The notes under the pieces: generated by a model
The model's input: only the letters and a program-made list of their open reading frames with translations
Told to the model about the DNA's origin: nothing
The model's database searches: none
Origin: Dysosmobacter sp. Marseille-Q4140
GTDB taxonomy: Bacteria > Bacillota > Clostridia > Oscillospirales > Oscillospiraceae
Reading direction: 5' to 3'
Length of the DNA stretch: 64,000 nt
NCBI GenBank assembly: GCA_018228705.1
Contig: CP073694.1
Span: 1,240,001 to 1,304,000 of the forward strand
Position numbers and translations under genes: made by a program
In this document: one piece after another, positions 8,275-16,844 of the stretch
How the letters are laid out: each line of letters opens with the position of its first letter
How positions within the stretch are numbered: position 1 is the first letter of the stretch

Positions 8275-9341
8275 TGCGCATCCTCCCTCTCCGTCTCGCC
8301 CGCCCGGCGCACGTCCTCCGCCGTCAGGCGCATCAGGTCCTCCCGGTTCACGCTCTCCTGCCGGGCCAGCCGGTCGGCCTGGCACACCAGCACCCGCTCA
8401 AAGAGGTTCCGCACGCCCCGGGCGTTGCCGAAGGACACCGGGTCCGTGTTCTCCCGGGCGATCAGCTCCTGCACCGCCCCCGCGGCGTCCTCATCCAGTT
8501 CATAGCAGCCCTTCCGGCACTGCATCCGGAAGATCTCCAGCATCTCCTGGGGCGTGTAGTCATCAAAGTGCAAAAAGCGGTTGAACCGGGACTCCAGGCC
8601 GGGGTTGGAGCGGATGAACTGGTCCATGAGCCCGTCGTACCCGGCGGCGATCACCACCAGATCGTCCCGGTGGTCCTCCATATACTTGAGCACCGTGTCG
8701 ATGGCCTCCTGGCCGAAGTCGTTGTCCCCGCCGCCGTTTAGCGCGTAAGCCTCGTCGATGAACAGCACGCCCCCCAGGGCCTTTTCCAGTACCTTGCGGG
8801 TCTTGATGGCGGTCTGGCCCACGTAGCCCGCCACCAGGCCGCTGCGGTCCGTCTCCACCAGCTGCCCCTTGGACAGGATGCCCAGAGAGTGGTAGATCCG
8901 GGCCATGATCCGGGCAACGGTGGTCTTGCCGGTGCCGGGATTGCCGGAGAACACCATGTGCAGGCTCATCTCCGTCTCCGGCAGGCCGTTCTCCTTCCGC
9001 ATCTGGTGGACCTTCACCAGATTGACCAGGGTCTTTACCTCCCGCTTCACCCGCGCCAGGCCGATGTAGCCGTCCAGCTCCGCCTGCAGGTCCTCCAGCT
9101 TCTCCGGAGGCGGCACCGCCTGGTCGGTCCCGTCCGCCGCAGCCTCTGCGGCCTTCTCCGTCCCGCCGTCCGCTTTCGCCTCCGGCGCGGCAGCCTTTCT
9201 CTCCGGTGCGCCGCTCCCCGGCGCCGGGGCCGGTGCGCCCCAGAAGTCCGATCCCATGCGGCTGAGGTTGTGCTCCGTCATGGTGCGGATCACCTCCAGC
9301 TGCTGCAGAATGATCTCGTCCTTTTTGTGGTTGTCCGCCAT
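8271..9341 (-). CDS. AAA+ ATPase, CbbX/SpoVK-like
   Basis: This 356-residue protein has a low-complexity Ala/Pro/Glu-rich N-terminal linker (about 35-80) followed by a CbxX/CfqX-type AAA+ module. Walker A is GNPGTGKT (133-140), Walker B GVLFIDEAYAL (191-201), and an arginine-finger/sensor region SNPGLESRFNRFLHF follows. CbbX relatives include the Rubisco activase CbbX and the sporulation ATPase SpoVK. With no Rubisco genes nearby, a stress, sporulation or remodelling role is more likely, but this is inference. It is translationally coupled to the downstream dehydrogenase. Confidence 0.85.
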   Translation of the reverse strand: MADNHKKDEIILQQLEVIRTMTEHNLSRMGSDFWGAPAPAPGSGAPERKAAAPEAKADGGTEKAAEAAADGTDQAVPPPEKLEDLQAELDGYIGLARVKREVKTLVNLVKVHQMRKENGLPETEMSLHMVFSGNPGTGKTTVARIMARIYHSLGILSKGQLVETDRSGLVAGYVGQTAIKTRKVLEKALGGVLFIDEAYALNGGGDNDFGQEAIDTVLKYMEDHRDDLVVIAAGYDGLMDQFIRSNPGLESRFNRFLHFDDYTPQEMLEIFRMQCRKGCYELDEDAAGAVQELIARENTDPVSFGNARGVRNLFERVLVCQADRLARQESVNREDLMRLTAEDVRRAGETEREDAQ

Positions 9342-9345
9342 GTGT

Positions 9346-9861
9346 TCACCCTCTCATCAGATCCGTATGGGCCAGTGCCCGGAACAAGCAGGCGCTGACC
9401 AGCCCCGTCAGGGCTCCGGTCAGCAGGGATACCCCCAGCAGCACCGGCAGATAATACAGCGGCGCCGTATTGCCCAGGGTCAGCACCGCCGCGGCCACCT
9501 GGCCGCAGTTGTGGGCCGCCGCGCCGCCCACGGACACGCCGTACACGCTCAGCCGCCCCAGGCGGCTCAGCCCCGCCATGACCGCCATAGCGGCCACGCC
9601 GCCCAGCAGGGAGAAGATCAGCGCGCTCATATTCCCGGCGAACATGGCCCCCAGCAGGCACCGGGCGATCAGGATCAAAAAGGCCGGCGCCGTCCCCAGG
9701 GCATACAGGGCGAACACCGTCACGATGTTGGCCAGGCCCAGCTTCACCCCCGGCAGGGGGATGGCCAGGGTCAGGGGGAAGAGGTTTTCCATATAGCTCA
9801 GGGCCAGGGCCAGGGCCGTCAGCACCCCGCACAGCGTCAGCTGCTTTGTGGTCCACTTCAT
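9346..9861 (-). CDS. Gx transporter family membrane protein (EetB-like)
   Basis: A 171-residue protein with five or six membrane helices, of the Gx transporter / heptaprenyl diphosphate synthase component I family (PF07456). Typical features are GVLTALALALSYMEN at the N-terminus and the motif PLPGVKLGLANIVTVFAL. In Listeria the homologous gene pair eetA/eetB lies beside ApbE-type flavin transferases and supports extracellular electron transfer. Here the same three gene types are adjacent, so a role in membrane redox or flavinylation is likely. The old name, isoprenoid synthase component, is probably misleading. Confidence 0.8.
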   Translation of the reverse strand: MKWTTKQLTLCGVLTALALALSYMENLFPLTLAIPLPGVKLGLANIVTVFALYALGTAPAFLILIARCLLGAMFAGNMSALIFSLLGGVAAMAVMAGLSRLGRLSVYGVSVGGAAAHNCGQVAAAVLTLGNTAPLYYLPVLLGVSLLTGALTGLVSACLFRALAHTDLMRG

Positions 9862-9871
9862 GGCGCCCCTC

Positions 9872-10285
9872 CTATCCGATCACGGCATCCACGCCGCTCT
9901 CCGCCGGCTCTCCGCCCTCCAAGGACACGATCACCCGGGCCGGCAGGCACACGATGCTCTGCCCGCCCCGGGAGATATGGCCGGTGCGGACGCAGTCCTG
10001 GGTGGGACAGTCGGAGGACTCTACCCATACCGCTGTCTCCGTCAAGTGGACGTGCAGGGTATAGCCCCTGCTCTCCACCACCCGCTCCGTCTCCGGCAGG
10101 CCCGCCAGGGCGATCCGCTCCGTCTCCGTTCCGTCCACGGAGATCACCGCCGTCAGAGCGCTGCCGCCTCCCCGGCCCCACAGCGCCAGGGCGCAGGCCG
10201 CCGCCAGCAGCACCACCGCCAGCACCACCGCCCCGTCCCACAGGCCGGGCCGCAGCTCAGGAGACCGTCTCATAGGTGTACCCAT
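9872..10285 (-). CDS. NusG domain II-containing membrane-anchored protein (EetA-like)
   Basis: A 137-residue protein with one N-terminal membrane anchor (about 17-37) and an extracytoplasmic NusG-II domain (PF07009). The domain holds two cysteines in SSDCPTQDCVRTG and a later one in GGQSIVCLPARVIV, the usual pattern of the family. It overlaps the end of the ApbE gene. The ATG at 10285 has GGAGGGGA just upstream; an alternative ATG at 10273 is possible. Homologues (EetA) accompany flavin-based electron transfer genes; the biochemical role is unknown. Confidence 0.82.
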   Translation of the reverse strand: MGTPMRRSPELRPGLWDGAVVLAVVLLAAACALALWGRGGGSALTAVISVDGTETERIALAGLPETERVVESRGYTLHVHLTETAVWVESSDCPTQDCVRTGHISRGGQSIVCLPARVIVSLEGGEPAESGVDAVIG

Positions 10286-11315
10286 TCCCCTCCACCTTTG
10301 TCAGTTCGTCCGTCAGCCCGTCGGTGACGACCACCCGGCCGTCCTCCGTCACCAGCACCAGCTGGAAGTTGTACACGCCGCTGCGCCAGAAGTCCAGGGC
10401 CTGTTCCTCCCCCATGACGAACAATGCGGTGGACAGGGCGTCGCACAGGGTGCCGTTTCCCTGGGTACCATCTGTCACCACCGTCACGGAAGTGAGGCCG
10501 CTGTCCGCCGGGTAGCCGGTGGCGGGGTCAATGATATGGTGATAGCGTTTCCCGTCCTGCTCAAAATACCGCTGGTAGCTGCCGGAGGTGACGGCGTAGG
10601 CGTCGGTCAGGTTCAGCACGGCGGCAAAGGCCTCGGCGTTGTCGGGGTCCCGGGGATCCTGGATGCCCACCCGCCAGGCCTCCCCGTCGGGCCGGTCGCC
10701 GATGGCCAGCACGCTGCCGCCCAGGCGGATCAGCCCCCGGGGGACCTCATACTCTTCAAAAATGGCCGCCACCCGGTCGGAGGCGTAGCCCTTGCCGATA
10801 GCGCCCAGATCGATCTGGGTGCCCGGGTCCAGTGCCACGGTGACGGTGCCGTCGGTATTCTCCCCCAGGCAGCGGATATGCTCCGCCCCCACCGCAGGCA
10901 GCAGCACCTCCAGTTCCGCCTGGGAGGGCACCTGGTATTCGTCCGTTGTAAAACCCCAGGCCAGCAGCACCGGCGCGACAGTGATGTCAAAGGCGCCGCC
11001 GGTGGCCTCGCTGTACGCCATGGCGGTCTCGATCAGGCCCCACAGCTCGGCGTCGATGTCGGCGGTGCCCTGGCTGTTCAGCCGGGCCACCTGGCTCTCC
11101 TCATCCGTGCGGGAGAGCATGGCCTCCAGCCGGTAGACCTCCTCCTCGGCGGCATAGTCGGCCTTGGTGCTGTTGACGCCGTAGGCGGTGAAGATCATGG
11201 CGGTGTCCATGGCAATCACCTGGATGCTCTCCTGGGCCTCGTCCGGGTCTATGGTGCCGCATCCGGCGCTCAGGCTCAGCAGAAGCGCCATCAGCAGCGC
11301 ACAAATTTTTTTCAT
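10257..11315 (-). CDS. apbE: FAD:protein FMN transferase, ApbE family lipoprotein
   Basis: From the ATG at 11315 (GAGGAG eight bases upstream) the protein has 352 residues. It opens with a lipoprotein signal ending LSLSAGC, with Cys19 as the lipidated residue. ApbE motifs are present: GGAFDITVAPVLLAWGF, DLGAIGKGYASDRVA, RLGGSVLAIGDRPDG and the C-terminal HHIIDPATGYPADSGL metal/FAD-binding region. The enzyme moves FMN from FAD onto threonines of extracytoplasmic target proteins. No target protein (RnfG-like or FMN-bind domain) is visible in the window. It heads a three-gene unit with the NusG-II and Gx-transporter genes. Confidence 0.92.
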   Translation of the reverse strand: MKKICALLMALLLSLSAGCGTIDPDEAQESIQVIAMDTAMIFTAYGVNSTKADYAAEEEVYRLEAMLSRTDEESQVARLNSQGTADIDAELWGLIETAMAYSEATGGAFDITVAPVLLAWGFTTDEYQVPSQAELEVLLPAVGAEHIRCLGENTDGTVTVALDPGTQIDLGAIGKGYASDRVAAIFEEYEVPRGLIRLGGSVLAIGDRPDGEAWRVGIQDPRDPDNAEAFAAVLNLTDAYAVTSGSYQRYFEQDGKRYHHIIDPATGYPADSGLTSVTVVTDGTQGNGTLCDALSTALFVMGEEQALDFWRSGVYNFQLVLVTEDGRVVVTDGLTDELTKVEGNGYTYETVS

Positions 11316-11367
11316 GAGCGTTCTCCTCAGTCTGTCCGCCTCCGGGCGGAAATTTTCATAATGAAAT

Positions 11368-11396
11368 AGTATAGCACCTTCCGCCCCACTTCTCAA
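11368..11396 (-). promoter_or_regulatory. Sigma-A-type promoter of the apbE unit
   Basis: On the minus strand TTGAGA (complement of 11391-11396) and TATACT (complement of 11368-11373) are separated by 17 bases, about 50 bases before the apbE start. Confidence 0.65.
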
Positions 11397-11543
11397 CCGT
11401 CAATCCCCATTTCCGCCGTCCGGTGCCCCACCATGGTCCCGTTTTTCCAGCCGGTGGTGCCAACATGCATAAACTGCCCGCCACCGGTGCAGGGTAATAC
11501 CGGCGGACCTCCCGTAAAAAACAAAAAAGCCTTTCGGTTTTCC

Positions 11544-11572
11544 TTGCAAAAGCAGGCGAAGTCTGCTATACT
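11544..11572 (+). promoter_or_regulatory. Sigma-A-type promoter of the 11.65-kb membrane gene
   Basis: TTGCAA at 11544-11549 and TATACT at 11567-11572 with a 17-base spacer, about 75 bases before the start codon. Confidence 0.7.
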
Positions 11573-11648
11573 ATCACAGTATGTCGGCGGCGAACGGCTT
11601 TTTTCACTGCGGGCATTTCCGAAACAAAAGCCCTGGAGGTTACCATAT

Positions 11649-12416
11649 ATGTCAAAAAATCCCAACCGTAATTCCAAGTCTGTCAAGCGTGACGAACCCA
11701 TGAACGGCGCTATGAAGCTGTTTCTGGCGGGCTGCGTTGCGGAACTGTATTTGCTGGTGATCCGCCGTTTCTATGTCTCCGGTACCATCTATCAGCTGCT
11801 GGCCTGCCACACCGCTCTGCTGTATGTGATGATCGCGGGCGTCGTGGTGCTGGCTGCGGGACTGATCCTGGCTCTGGCTGCCCGGAAGCAGCCGAAAAAG
11901 GCCCGCCTGGGCTGGGCGATCTTCGCCGCCGGCGTGTTTCTGGCCCTTTCTGCCCTGCTGGTCCGGACTCTGGGCGGCTCCGCTTTGACCGTGCTGTGCG
12001 TAGTGGTCCCCGCGGCCATGCTGCTGGGCATCCTGTGGCAGCTCTACGATCGGGAGTGTGCCTGGGCACTGACCATTCTGGCCCTGTCCCTGATGGTGCT
12101 GTGGGTCTGCCGTCACCTGCTGGGCGGCGCCGGACTGCTCAGCAAGCTGGCTCTGGCCGGTTCTGTGGTTTACCTGGTGGTCCTGGTGCTGGCGGCACTG
12201 CTGATCCGCAAGGCCGACCGCAGCCACGGTATGCTGGGCAAGCTTCAGATCCTGCCCGCCAATGCCGACGCGCTTCCCATTTACGCCGCCTGTGGCCTGT
12301 CCTTCGTGGCGGTGGCCGTGGCTCTGTTCAATACCACCGTAGCCTATTACGCCATGTGGGCCCTGGCCCTGGTGGTGTTCATCCTTGCGGTGTACTACAC
12401 GGTCAAGCAGCTGTAA
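11649..12416 (+). CDS. Hypothetical polytopic membrane protein
   Basis: I place the start at the ATG at 11649, with GGAGG nine bases upstream; the open frame upstream of it lies in promoter sequence. The 255-residue protein has a short basic cytosolic N-terminus (MSKNPNRNSKSVKRDE) followed by about eight hydrophobic helices with few charged residues. I do not recognise a family. It is monocistronic, with its own promoter and a strong terminator. A role in the envelope is all that can be suggested. Confidence 0.75.
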   Translation: MSKNPNRNSKSVKRDEPMNGAMKLFLAGCVAELYLLVIRRFYVSGTIYQLLACHTALLYVMIAGVVVLAAGLILALAARKQPKKARLGWAIFAAGVFLALSALLVRTLGGSALTVLCVVVPAAMLLGILWQLYDRECAWALTILALSLMVLWVCRHLLGGAGLLSKLALAGSVVYLVVLVLAALLIRKADRSHGMLGKLQILPANADALPIYAACGLSFVAVAVALFNTTVAYYAMWALALVVFILAVYYTVKQL

Positions 12417-12435
12417 GACTTCTCTCGAAACCATC

Positions 12436-12475
12436 AGCGGAGGTCTGTGGATATCCACAGACCTCCGCTTTTTAT
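12436..12475 (+). terminator. Rho-independent terminator
   Basis: A perfect inverted repeat, arms of 16-17 bases around the centre of 12436-12469, is followed by a T tract. Confidence 0.9.
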
Positions 12476-12486
12476 ACGCTGTTTGA

Positions 12487-14271
12487 TTATTGGTAGTAGA
12501 TGCCCAGGACCTGCTTGTGGGGCTCCGTGAAGTCTCCCAGCCGGATGTCCATGCCGATCTCGAAGGCCCGGTCCCAGGGAAAGCGGTAGTTGGTCAGCTC
12601 CACGCCGCCCCAGCCCCGCTCGGCGTACTCCCCGGCGGAGGGCAGGGCGGAGATAAAGTTGCTCCGCTCCAGATTGGCGATCACGTCCGCGGTGGCGGCG
12701 GCCATGCCGCTCTCCAGCCGCTCCAGCACGGCGTCCCGGTCGATATCCGGGGTCCAGAAGTTGTCGGCATTGCCGCTCAGATCGCTTCGGACAAAATTCA
12801 AAATGTCGTTGCGCACCACGTTTTTGTAGCAGAAGTCCTTGAGAACACTGTCCGCCACGGTCCGCAGGAAGGCCCGTTCCGTGGCGTCGGTCTGCTCCCC
12901 GTGGCGCAGGAAGGCGTACCGGGCCACTCCGTGGCTCAGAGCCGTGCCGGTGACGATGGCCATGTCCAGGAAGCCCGCATAGCTCAGCAGGCGCCCCAGC
13001 TGCACCTTCTCAGTCAACGCCTCGTGGAAAGCGGTGCCGTAGGTGCCGTTGCCGGCGTCGATCAGGACCGTGGGCGTCTGAGCGGAGTCTCCCTCCAGCT
13101 CCCGGACCACCGCCTGGATATAGTCGTCCTTCTTCGTCTCGTCAGCAGGCTGGGTCAGCACCAGGATCCGCAGTTCCGCCGCTCCCGGCTCCGCCGGCCG
13201 CAGGTCAAAAAAGTCAAAGTGCTCATCCATGATGGCGGTCAGGGGCTGATAGTCGTAGGCACAGGCAGGCTGGTCCTCGGTGCCGCCGAAATACTCCACG
13301 CTGACATCCGCCCCCTCCCAGCCGCACTCGTCCAAATACAGCCGGGCCACGGCCTTGAAGGCCAGATCGTCCACGCCGGAGAGCAGCGCGTCTCCCTCCC
13401 GGAGGCGGCTGCGCAGATAGGCGATCTCATTTTTCTGGATGCTGTCCTCCTCGGAGGAGTCGTCGATGCCCACCAGCACGTGGAACCGCCCCTCCGTGCC
13501 CGGCAGGGCATCGAAGAGCGTCTGGCTCAGCCGCAGCTTCCGCTCCCGGGCCGCCAGGTATCCCTCCACGGCGCCCTCCGGCAGCGGCTCCTCCGCCTCG
13601 GCCCGGATGACCTGCCCGTCGGCGCCCAGGGGATAGTCCGCCACGATGTTCTCCACCGTCAGCTCCGCCCCGGTCAGATGAGGCCGGGCGGCCATGCCGT
13701 AGGTCCGCAGGGCGTTGTACTCATTGAGGCCGAAGCCGCCGTACCCGGTGGTGGCCGCCAGGCGCATCACCGTGTCCAGCAGCCACACCTGATTGTTCTC
13801 ATCGGCGGCCAGCAGGCCCAGCAGCTCTGTCAGCAGCTCCGCCTCGCTCAGCGTCCGGCCGTCGGACAGCGTCACCGGGTTTTCCCCGGCCATGCTTCGG
13901 GAACTGACCAGCCCGCCGGAGAGCAGCTGGTCCACCGACAGGATGTAGCGGTCGCAGCCCTCCGCCTCCCGGGCCAGGACCCACTCATACAGGTCCGCCC
14001 GGTCGCCGTACTGGGTGCCGTTTTCATTGAGCGGCTGGCCGTCCAGCCGGGTCTGGTAGTCGTCCCGCTCCGGCAGCAGCAGCTCGTAGCCCAGGGAGTC
14101 CGCCAGGTACACCACCCGCTCCTCGTTGTCGGGCCGGTCGTCCAGGGGCACGTAGGCGATCACCGGCTCATCCGCCGGGGCGCTCTCCTGGTCCACCGGC
14201 TCCGTGCTGACGGGACCGCAGCCCGCCAGCAGGGCGACCGCCAGGACCGCCGTCAAAAATCGTCTGTTCAT
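12487..14271 (-). CDS. DUF4127 family lipoprotein
   Basis: The start at 14271 is chosen because GGAGA lies six bases upstream. The 594-residue protein begins with a lipoprotein signal (VALLAGCGPV). The mature part carries the DUF4127 hallmark PLDDRPDNEERVVYLADSLG and, further on, DQLLSGGLVSSR and DAGNGTYGTAFHEAL. The family is common in Firmicutes and has no established activity; its residues resemble those of metal-dependent hydrolases or deacetylases, but I cannot confirm this. It is probably anchored to the outer face of the membrane. It stands behind ybaB on the same strand with a terminator between them. Confidence 0.85.
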   Translation of the reverse strand: MNRRFLTAVLAVALLAGCGPVSTEPVDQESAPADEPVIAYVPLDDRPDNEERVVYLADSLGYELLLPERDDYQTRLDGQPLNENGTQYGDRADLYEWVLAREAEGCDRYILSVDQLLSGGLVSSRSMAGENPVTLSDGRTLSEAELLTELLGLLAADENNQVWLLDTVMRLAATTGYGGFGLNEYNALRTYGMAARPHLTGAELTVENIVADYPLGADGQVIRAEAEEPLPEGAVEGYLAARERKLRLSQTLFDALPGTEGRFHVLVGIDDSSEEDSIQKNEIAYLRSRLREGDALLSGVDDLAFKAVARLYLDECGWEGADVSVEYFGGTEDQPACAYDYQPLTAIMDEHFDFFDLRPAEPGAAELRILVLTQPADETKKDDYIQAVVRELEGDSAQTPTVLIDAGNGTYGTAFHEALTEKVQLGRLLSYAGFLDMAIVTGTALSHGVARYAFLRHGEQTDATERAFLRTVADSVLKDFCYKNVVRNDILNFVRSDLSGNADNFWTPDIDRDAVLERLESGMAAATADVIANLERSNFISALPSAGEYAERGWGGVELTNYRFPWDRAFEIGMDIRLGDFTEPHKQVLGIYYQ

Positions 14272-14293
14272 ACGTCTCTCCATATTTGAAAGA

Positions 14294-14316
14294 AGCGGGG
14301 CCCACGGCCCCGCTGT
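14294..14316 (-). terminator. Terminator after ybaB
   Basis: Nine-base GC arms at 14294-14302 and 14306-14314; in the minus direction a T-rich stretch (TTCTTTC) follows. Confidence 0.65.
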
Positions 14317-14337
14317 CTGATTTCCGCTGCCGGCAGC

Positions 14338-14706
14338 TCAGAGGCCGAAAGCCCCCAGGTCCAGTCCACCGGTGACGCCGCTCATGCTCTTCTCCATGGC
14401 CTCGCCTGCCTGGCGCAGGGCCTCGTTGACGGCGGAGACCACCAGGTCCTGGAGCATCTCCACATCCTCCGGATCCACGGCCTCGGGCTTGATGGTGACG
14501 GAGAGGACCTCCTTCTTGCCGTTGACCTTGGCCTCCACCACGCCGCCGCCCACGCTGGCGGTGAACTCCTGGGCCTCCACGGCCTCCTGTGCGGCGTTCA
14601 TCTGCTCCTGCATCTGCTGGATCTTGGCCTGCATCTCGGCCTGACGCTGGGCGCCGGACACCTTTCCGTTGGTAAAGCCCCGTCTTGCACTGTATCCCAT
14701 GGTCAT
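14338..14706 (-). CDS. YbaB/EbfC family nucleoid-associated protein
   Basis: A 122-residue protein with a long amphipathic helix (about 20-47, rich in Gln/Met) and the YbaB core EFTASVGGGVVEAKVNGKKEV, ending in a Gly-rich tail. YbaB binds DNA as a dimer. It follows dnaX by ten bases, the same order as Bacillus scr-dnaX-yaaK. The recR gene that normally comes next is missing here; DUF4127 follows instead. An internal ATG at 14700 is an alternative start. Confidence 0.93.
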   Translation of the reverse strand: MTMGYSARRGFTNGKVSGAQRQAEMQAKIQQMQEQMNAAQEAVEAQEFTASVGGGVVEAKVNGKKEVLSVTIKPEAVDPEDVEMLQDLVVSAVNEALRQAGEAMEKSMSGVTGGLDLGAFGL

Positions 14707-14716
14707 TTGCTCCTTT

Positions 14717-16432
14717 TTACTTGATTTCGATGTTGTCGAACTGACTGCCGAATTTCAGCAGATTTTTCAAATTCTCCTGAGGCGCGGCCTTGGGGGCCTC
14801 CCCCACCTTGAGCACCAGCCGCACCGGCGTTCCCGCGCTCCGGGCCGCCTCCTCCAAAAGGGCGGTGCGGACCCGGTCGTTGTCCAGCCGGCCGTAGGTG
14901 ATCTCATCGGGAGCCCACACGGTGAGCACGTCTCCCTCCAGCTGGCCGGCGCACATGTCCAGAAACGCCCGGTACATCACCGGCAGCCTTCCCTTGCAGG
15001 TCTCCGCCAGGGTCCGCCACCAGGCGCCGTCCCCGGCGGCCGGGGCTGCCTTTTTGCCGGGCTCCTCCGGCGGGGCCGCCGGAGCGCTGGCCGCAGGCAC
15101 GGCAGGCGCCATCCGGTCCTCCGCTACGTCGAACACCCGGGCGCCGGGCTCCTCCGGCATGGGCGGCTCGTCCCAGGGAGGCGCCTCCTCCGGTGCCCCG
15201 GGCCCCGCGGGGGCAACCTTGGGGGCAGCCGTCTCCGCCTGCACCGCAGGCGCGGCCTTCTGCACTGCCGTCTCAGGGGCGATCCCACCCCGGGCGGCGC
15301 GGTCCTCCAGCCGGCGGATCCGGGCCTCCAGGGCCGTCAGATCTCCAGAGAGGCTCTCGTCGCACAGCCGCAGGAGGCACAGCTCCGCGTCGGTGCGGCG
15401 GTTGGCGCTGTAATAGAGGTCGGCCCCCGCCTTTTGCAGCATGGTGGCGAGATAAATCAGCCGGGCGGCGGAGGTCTCCTTCCCCAGCCGGTCCAGCGTG
15501 GCGTCGTCATAGCCGCCGGACAGCAGCGCCGCGCCGCCCTCCGGCGCGGTTCGCCGCAGCAGCAGGTCCCGTACCAGGGTGCTGAGTTCACCCAGCACCG
15601 CACCCACGTCCTTGCCGCCGGCGTAGAGCTGGTTCAGCAGCAGCAGCGCCGCCTTGGCATCCCGGGCCAGGACGCGCTCCAGCAGCTGGGCGGTCTGGAG
15701 ATTGCCCGCCAGGCCCAGGGCATCCAGCACGGACCGGCTGTCCACAGTGCCGCCTGCGGCGGCGCACTGGTCCAGCAGGCTCAGTCCGTCCCGCAGGGCG
15801 CCGTCGGCCAGGCGGCTCAATAGCTCGGCGCCGTCGGCGGTGAGACCGATGCCCTCCTGCTTCGCCACGTATTCCAGCCGTCCGGCGATGTCCCGGGGCA
15901 TGATGCGCTTGAAGGAGAACCGCTGGCACCGGGAGAGGATGGTGGCGGGCACCTTGTGCAGCTCCGTGGTAGCCAGAATGAACATCAGGTGCTCCGGCGG
16001 CTCCTCCAGGATCTTCAGCAGGGCGTTGAAGGCCGGGGTGGACAGCATGTGGACCTCGTCCACGATGTAGACCCGCTTTTTCACGTTGGCGGGGGCGTAG
16101 ACCGCCTCATCCCGCAGGGCCCGGACCTGGTCCACGCCGTTGTTGGAGGCGGCGTCCAGCTCCAGCACATCCAGGAAGTTGCCGTTTTCAATGCCCAGGC
16201 ACGCCGGGCAGCGGCAGCAGGGGTCGCCGTTCACCGGCGCCTCGCAGTTGACGGCCTTGGCTAGGATCTTGGCGCAGGTGGTCTTGCCGGTGCCTCGGGT
16301 GCCGGTGAAGAGGTAGGCGTGGGAGGTGCGGCCCTCCGCCACCTGCTTTTGCAGGGTCTCGGTGATATGGGACTGGCCGATCACGTCGGAAAACGTCCTG
16401 GGCCGCCATTTTCGATACAACGCCTGGTACAC
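14717..16432 (-). CDS. dnaX: DNA polymerase III subunit gamma/tau
   Basis: A 571-residue clamp-loader ATPase from a GTG with GGAGG seven bases upstream. Walker A is GTRGTGKT (44-51), the four-cysteine zinc module is at Cys64/72/75/78, Walker B/DEVH at 125-128, and the arginine-finger motif SRC in ILSRCQRFSFKR. The region from about 390 to 460 is an Ala/Pro-rich linker, and the last 110 residues are the tau-type C-terminal domain. It loads the sliding clamp during replication. It is preceded by the SRP RNA and followed by ybaB. Confidence 0.97.
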   Translation of the reverse strand: MYQALYRKWRPRTFSDVIGQSHITETLQKQVAEGRTSHAYLFTGTRGTGKTTCAKILAKAVNCEAPVNGDPCCRCPACLGIENGNFLDVLELDAASNNGVDQVRALRDEAVYAPANVKKRVYIVDEVHMLSTPAFNALLKILEEPPEHLMFILATTELHKVPATILSRCQRFSFKRIMPRDIAGRLEYVAKQEGIGLTADGAELLSRLADGALRDGLSLLDQCAAAGGTVDSRSVLDALGLAGNLQTAQLLERVLARDAKAALLLLNQLYAGGKDVGAVLGELSTLVRDLLLRRTAPEGGAALLSGGYDDATLDRLGKETSAARLIYLATMLQKAGADLYYSANRRTDAELCLLRLCDESLSGDLTALEARIRRLEDRAARGGIAPETAVQKAAPAVQAETAAPKVAPAGPGAPEEAPPWDEPPMPEEPGARVFDVAEDRMAPAVPAASAPAAPPEEPGKKAAPAAGDGAWWRTLAETCKGRLPVMYRAFLDMCAGQLEGDVLTVWAPDEITYGRLDNDRVRTALLEEAARSAGTPVRLVLKVGEAPKAAPQENLKNLLKFGSQFDNIEIK

Positions 16433-16454
16433 GCCAACACCTCCGGGTCAAAAA

Positions 16455-16603
16455 CACTCCTCCGCGGACAGCTGCGGAACCGGCACCCTCGCGGCACATG
16501 GGACATCCCGCTGAATGCTGCTCGGTTCCCCGCCTGACATGGTTCACGGGGCCCCATTGCGCGAGACCGGTTCCGCAGCTGTCTGCGGAGGAGCAATTCA
16601 TAG
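16455..16603 (-). ncRNA. ffs: Signal recognition particle RNA (SRP/4.5S-type)
   Basis: On the minus strand a long, nearly perfect stem is formed by 16567-16593 and 16457-16483. The apical part carries the SRP helix-8-like sequence AACCATGTCAGG, then GGAACCGAGCAGCA and a returning strand; this asymmetric loop is where Ffh binds. A sigma-A-type promoter lies just upstream. The position directly before dnaX matches the Bacillus scr-dnaX arrangement. The length of about 140 bases suggests a form without the full Alu domain. Ends are approximate. Confidence 0.82.
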
Positions 16604-16610
16604 CTTACCC

Positions 16611-16639
16611 ATTTTACTATACGAAAACAGAATTGGCAA
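16611..16639 (-). promoter_or_regulatory. Promoter of the SRP RNA
   Basis: Minus-strand TTGCCA (complement of 16634-16639) and TAAAAT (complement of 16611-16616), spacer 17 bases; predicted start near 16604. Confidence 0.7.
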
Positions 16640-16670
16640 CAGAAATTTTTTTGCTGAGAAAAAATCAGGC

Positions 16671-16698
16671 TTTACAACGGGAAAAATTATGGTATAAT
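16671..16698 (+). promoter_or_regulatory. Promoter of the tRNA region
   Basis: TTTACA at 16671-16676 and TATAAT at 16693-16698, spacer 16. It is divergent from the SRP RNA promoter and points toward the tRNA fragments and tRNA-Ala. Confidence 0.75.
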
Positions 16699-16738
16699 AT
16701 CATTTGCCGCTGAGCCAAAATCATGCGGCGTCATCTAT

Positions 16739-16785
16739 GGGCCTGTAGCTCAGCTGGGAGAACCAGCGCAACATAACACAGGCCC
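16739..16785 (+). other. tRNA-like 47-nt element (deleted tRNA)
   Basis: The sequence opens as a normal tRNA 5' end (GGGCCTGTAGCTCAGCTGGG) but has no anticodon or T arm. CAGGCCC at 16779-16785 is perfectly complementary to GGGCCTG at 16739-16745, so an acceptor-like 7-bp stem closes on a D-arm remnant. It is probably the scar of an internal deletion or recombination. Confidence 0.55.
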
Positions 16786-16844
16786 GGCCAAAACAGCAAA
16801 CTGCACAAGCAGATAAAGTTAAAATATACAAAACAACCAAATAT

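Noticed and set aside
12490..14289. 599-residue plus-strand open frame
   Set aside because: Exactly mirrors the DUF4127 gene and has no ribosome site or recognisable domain.
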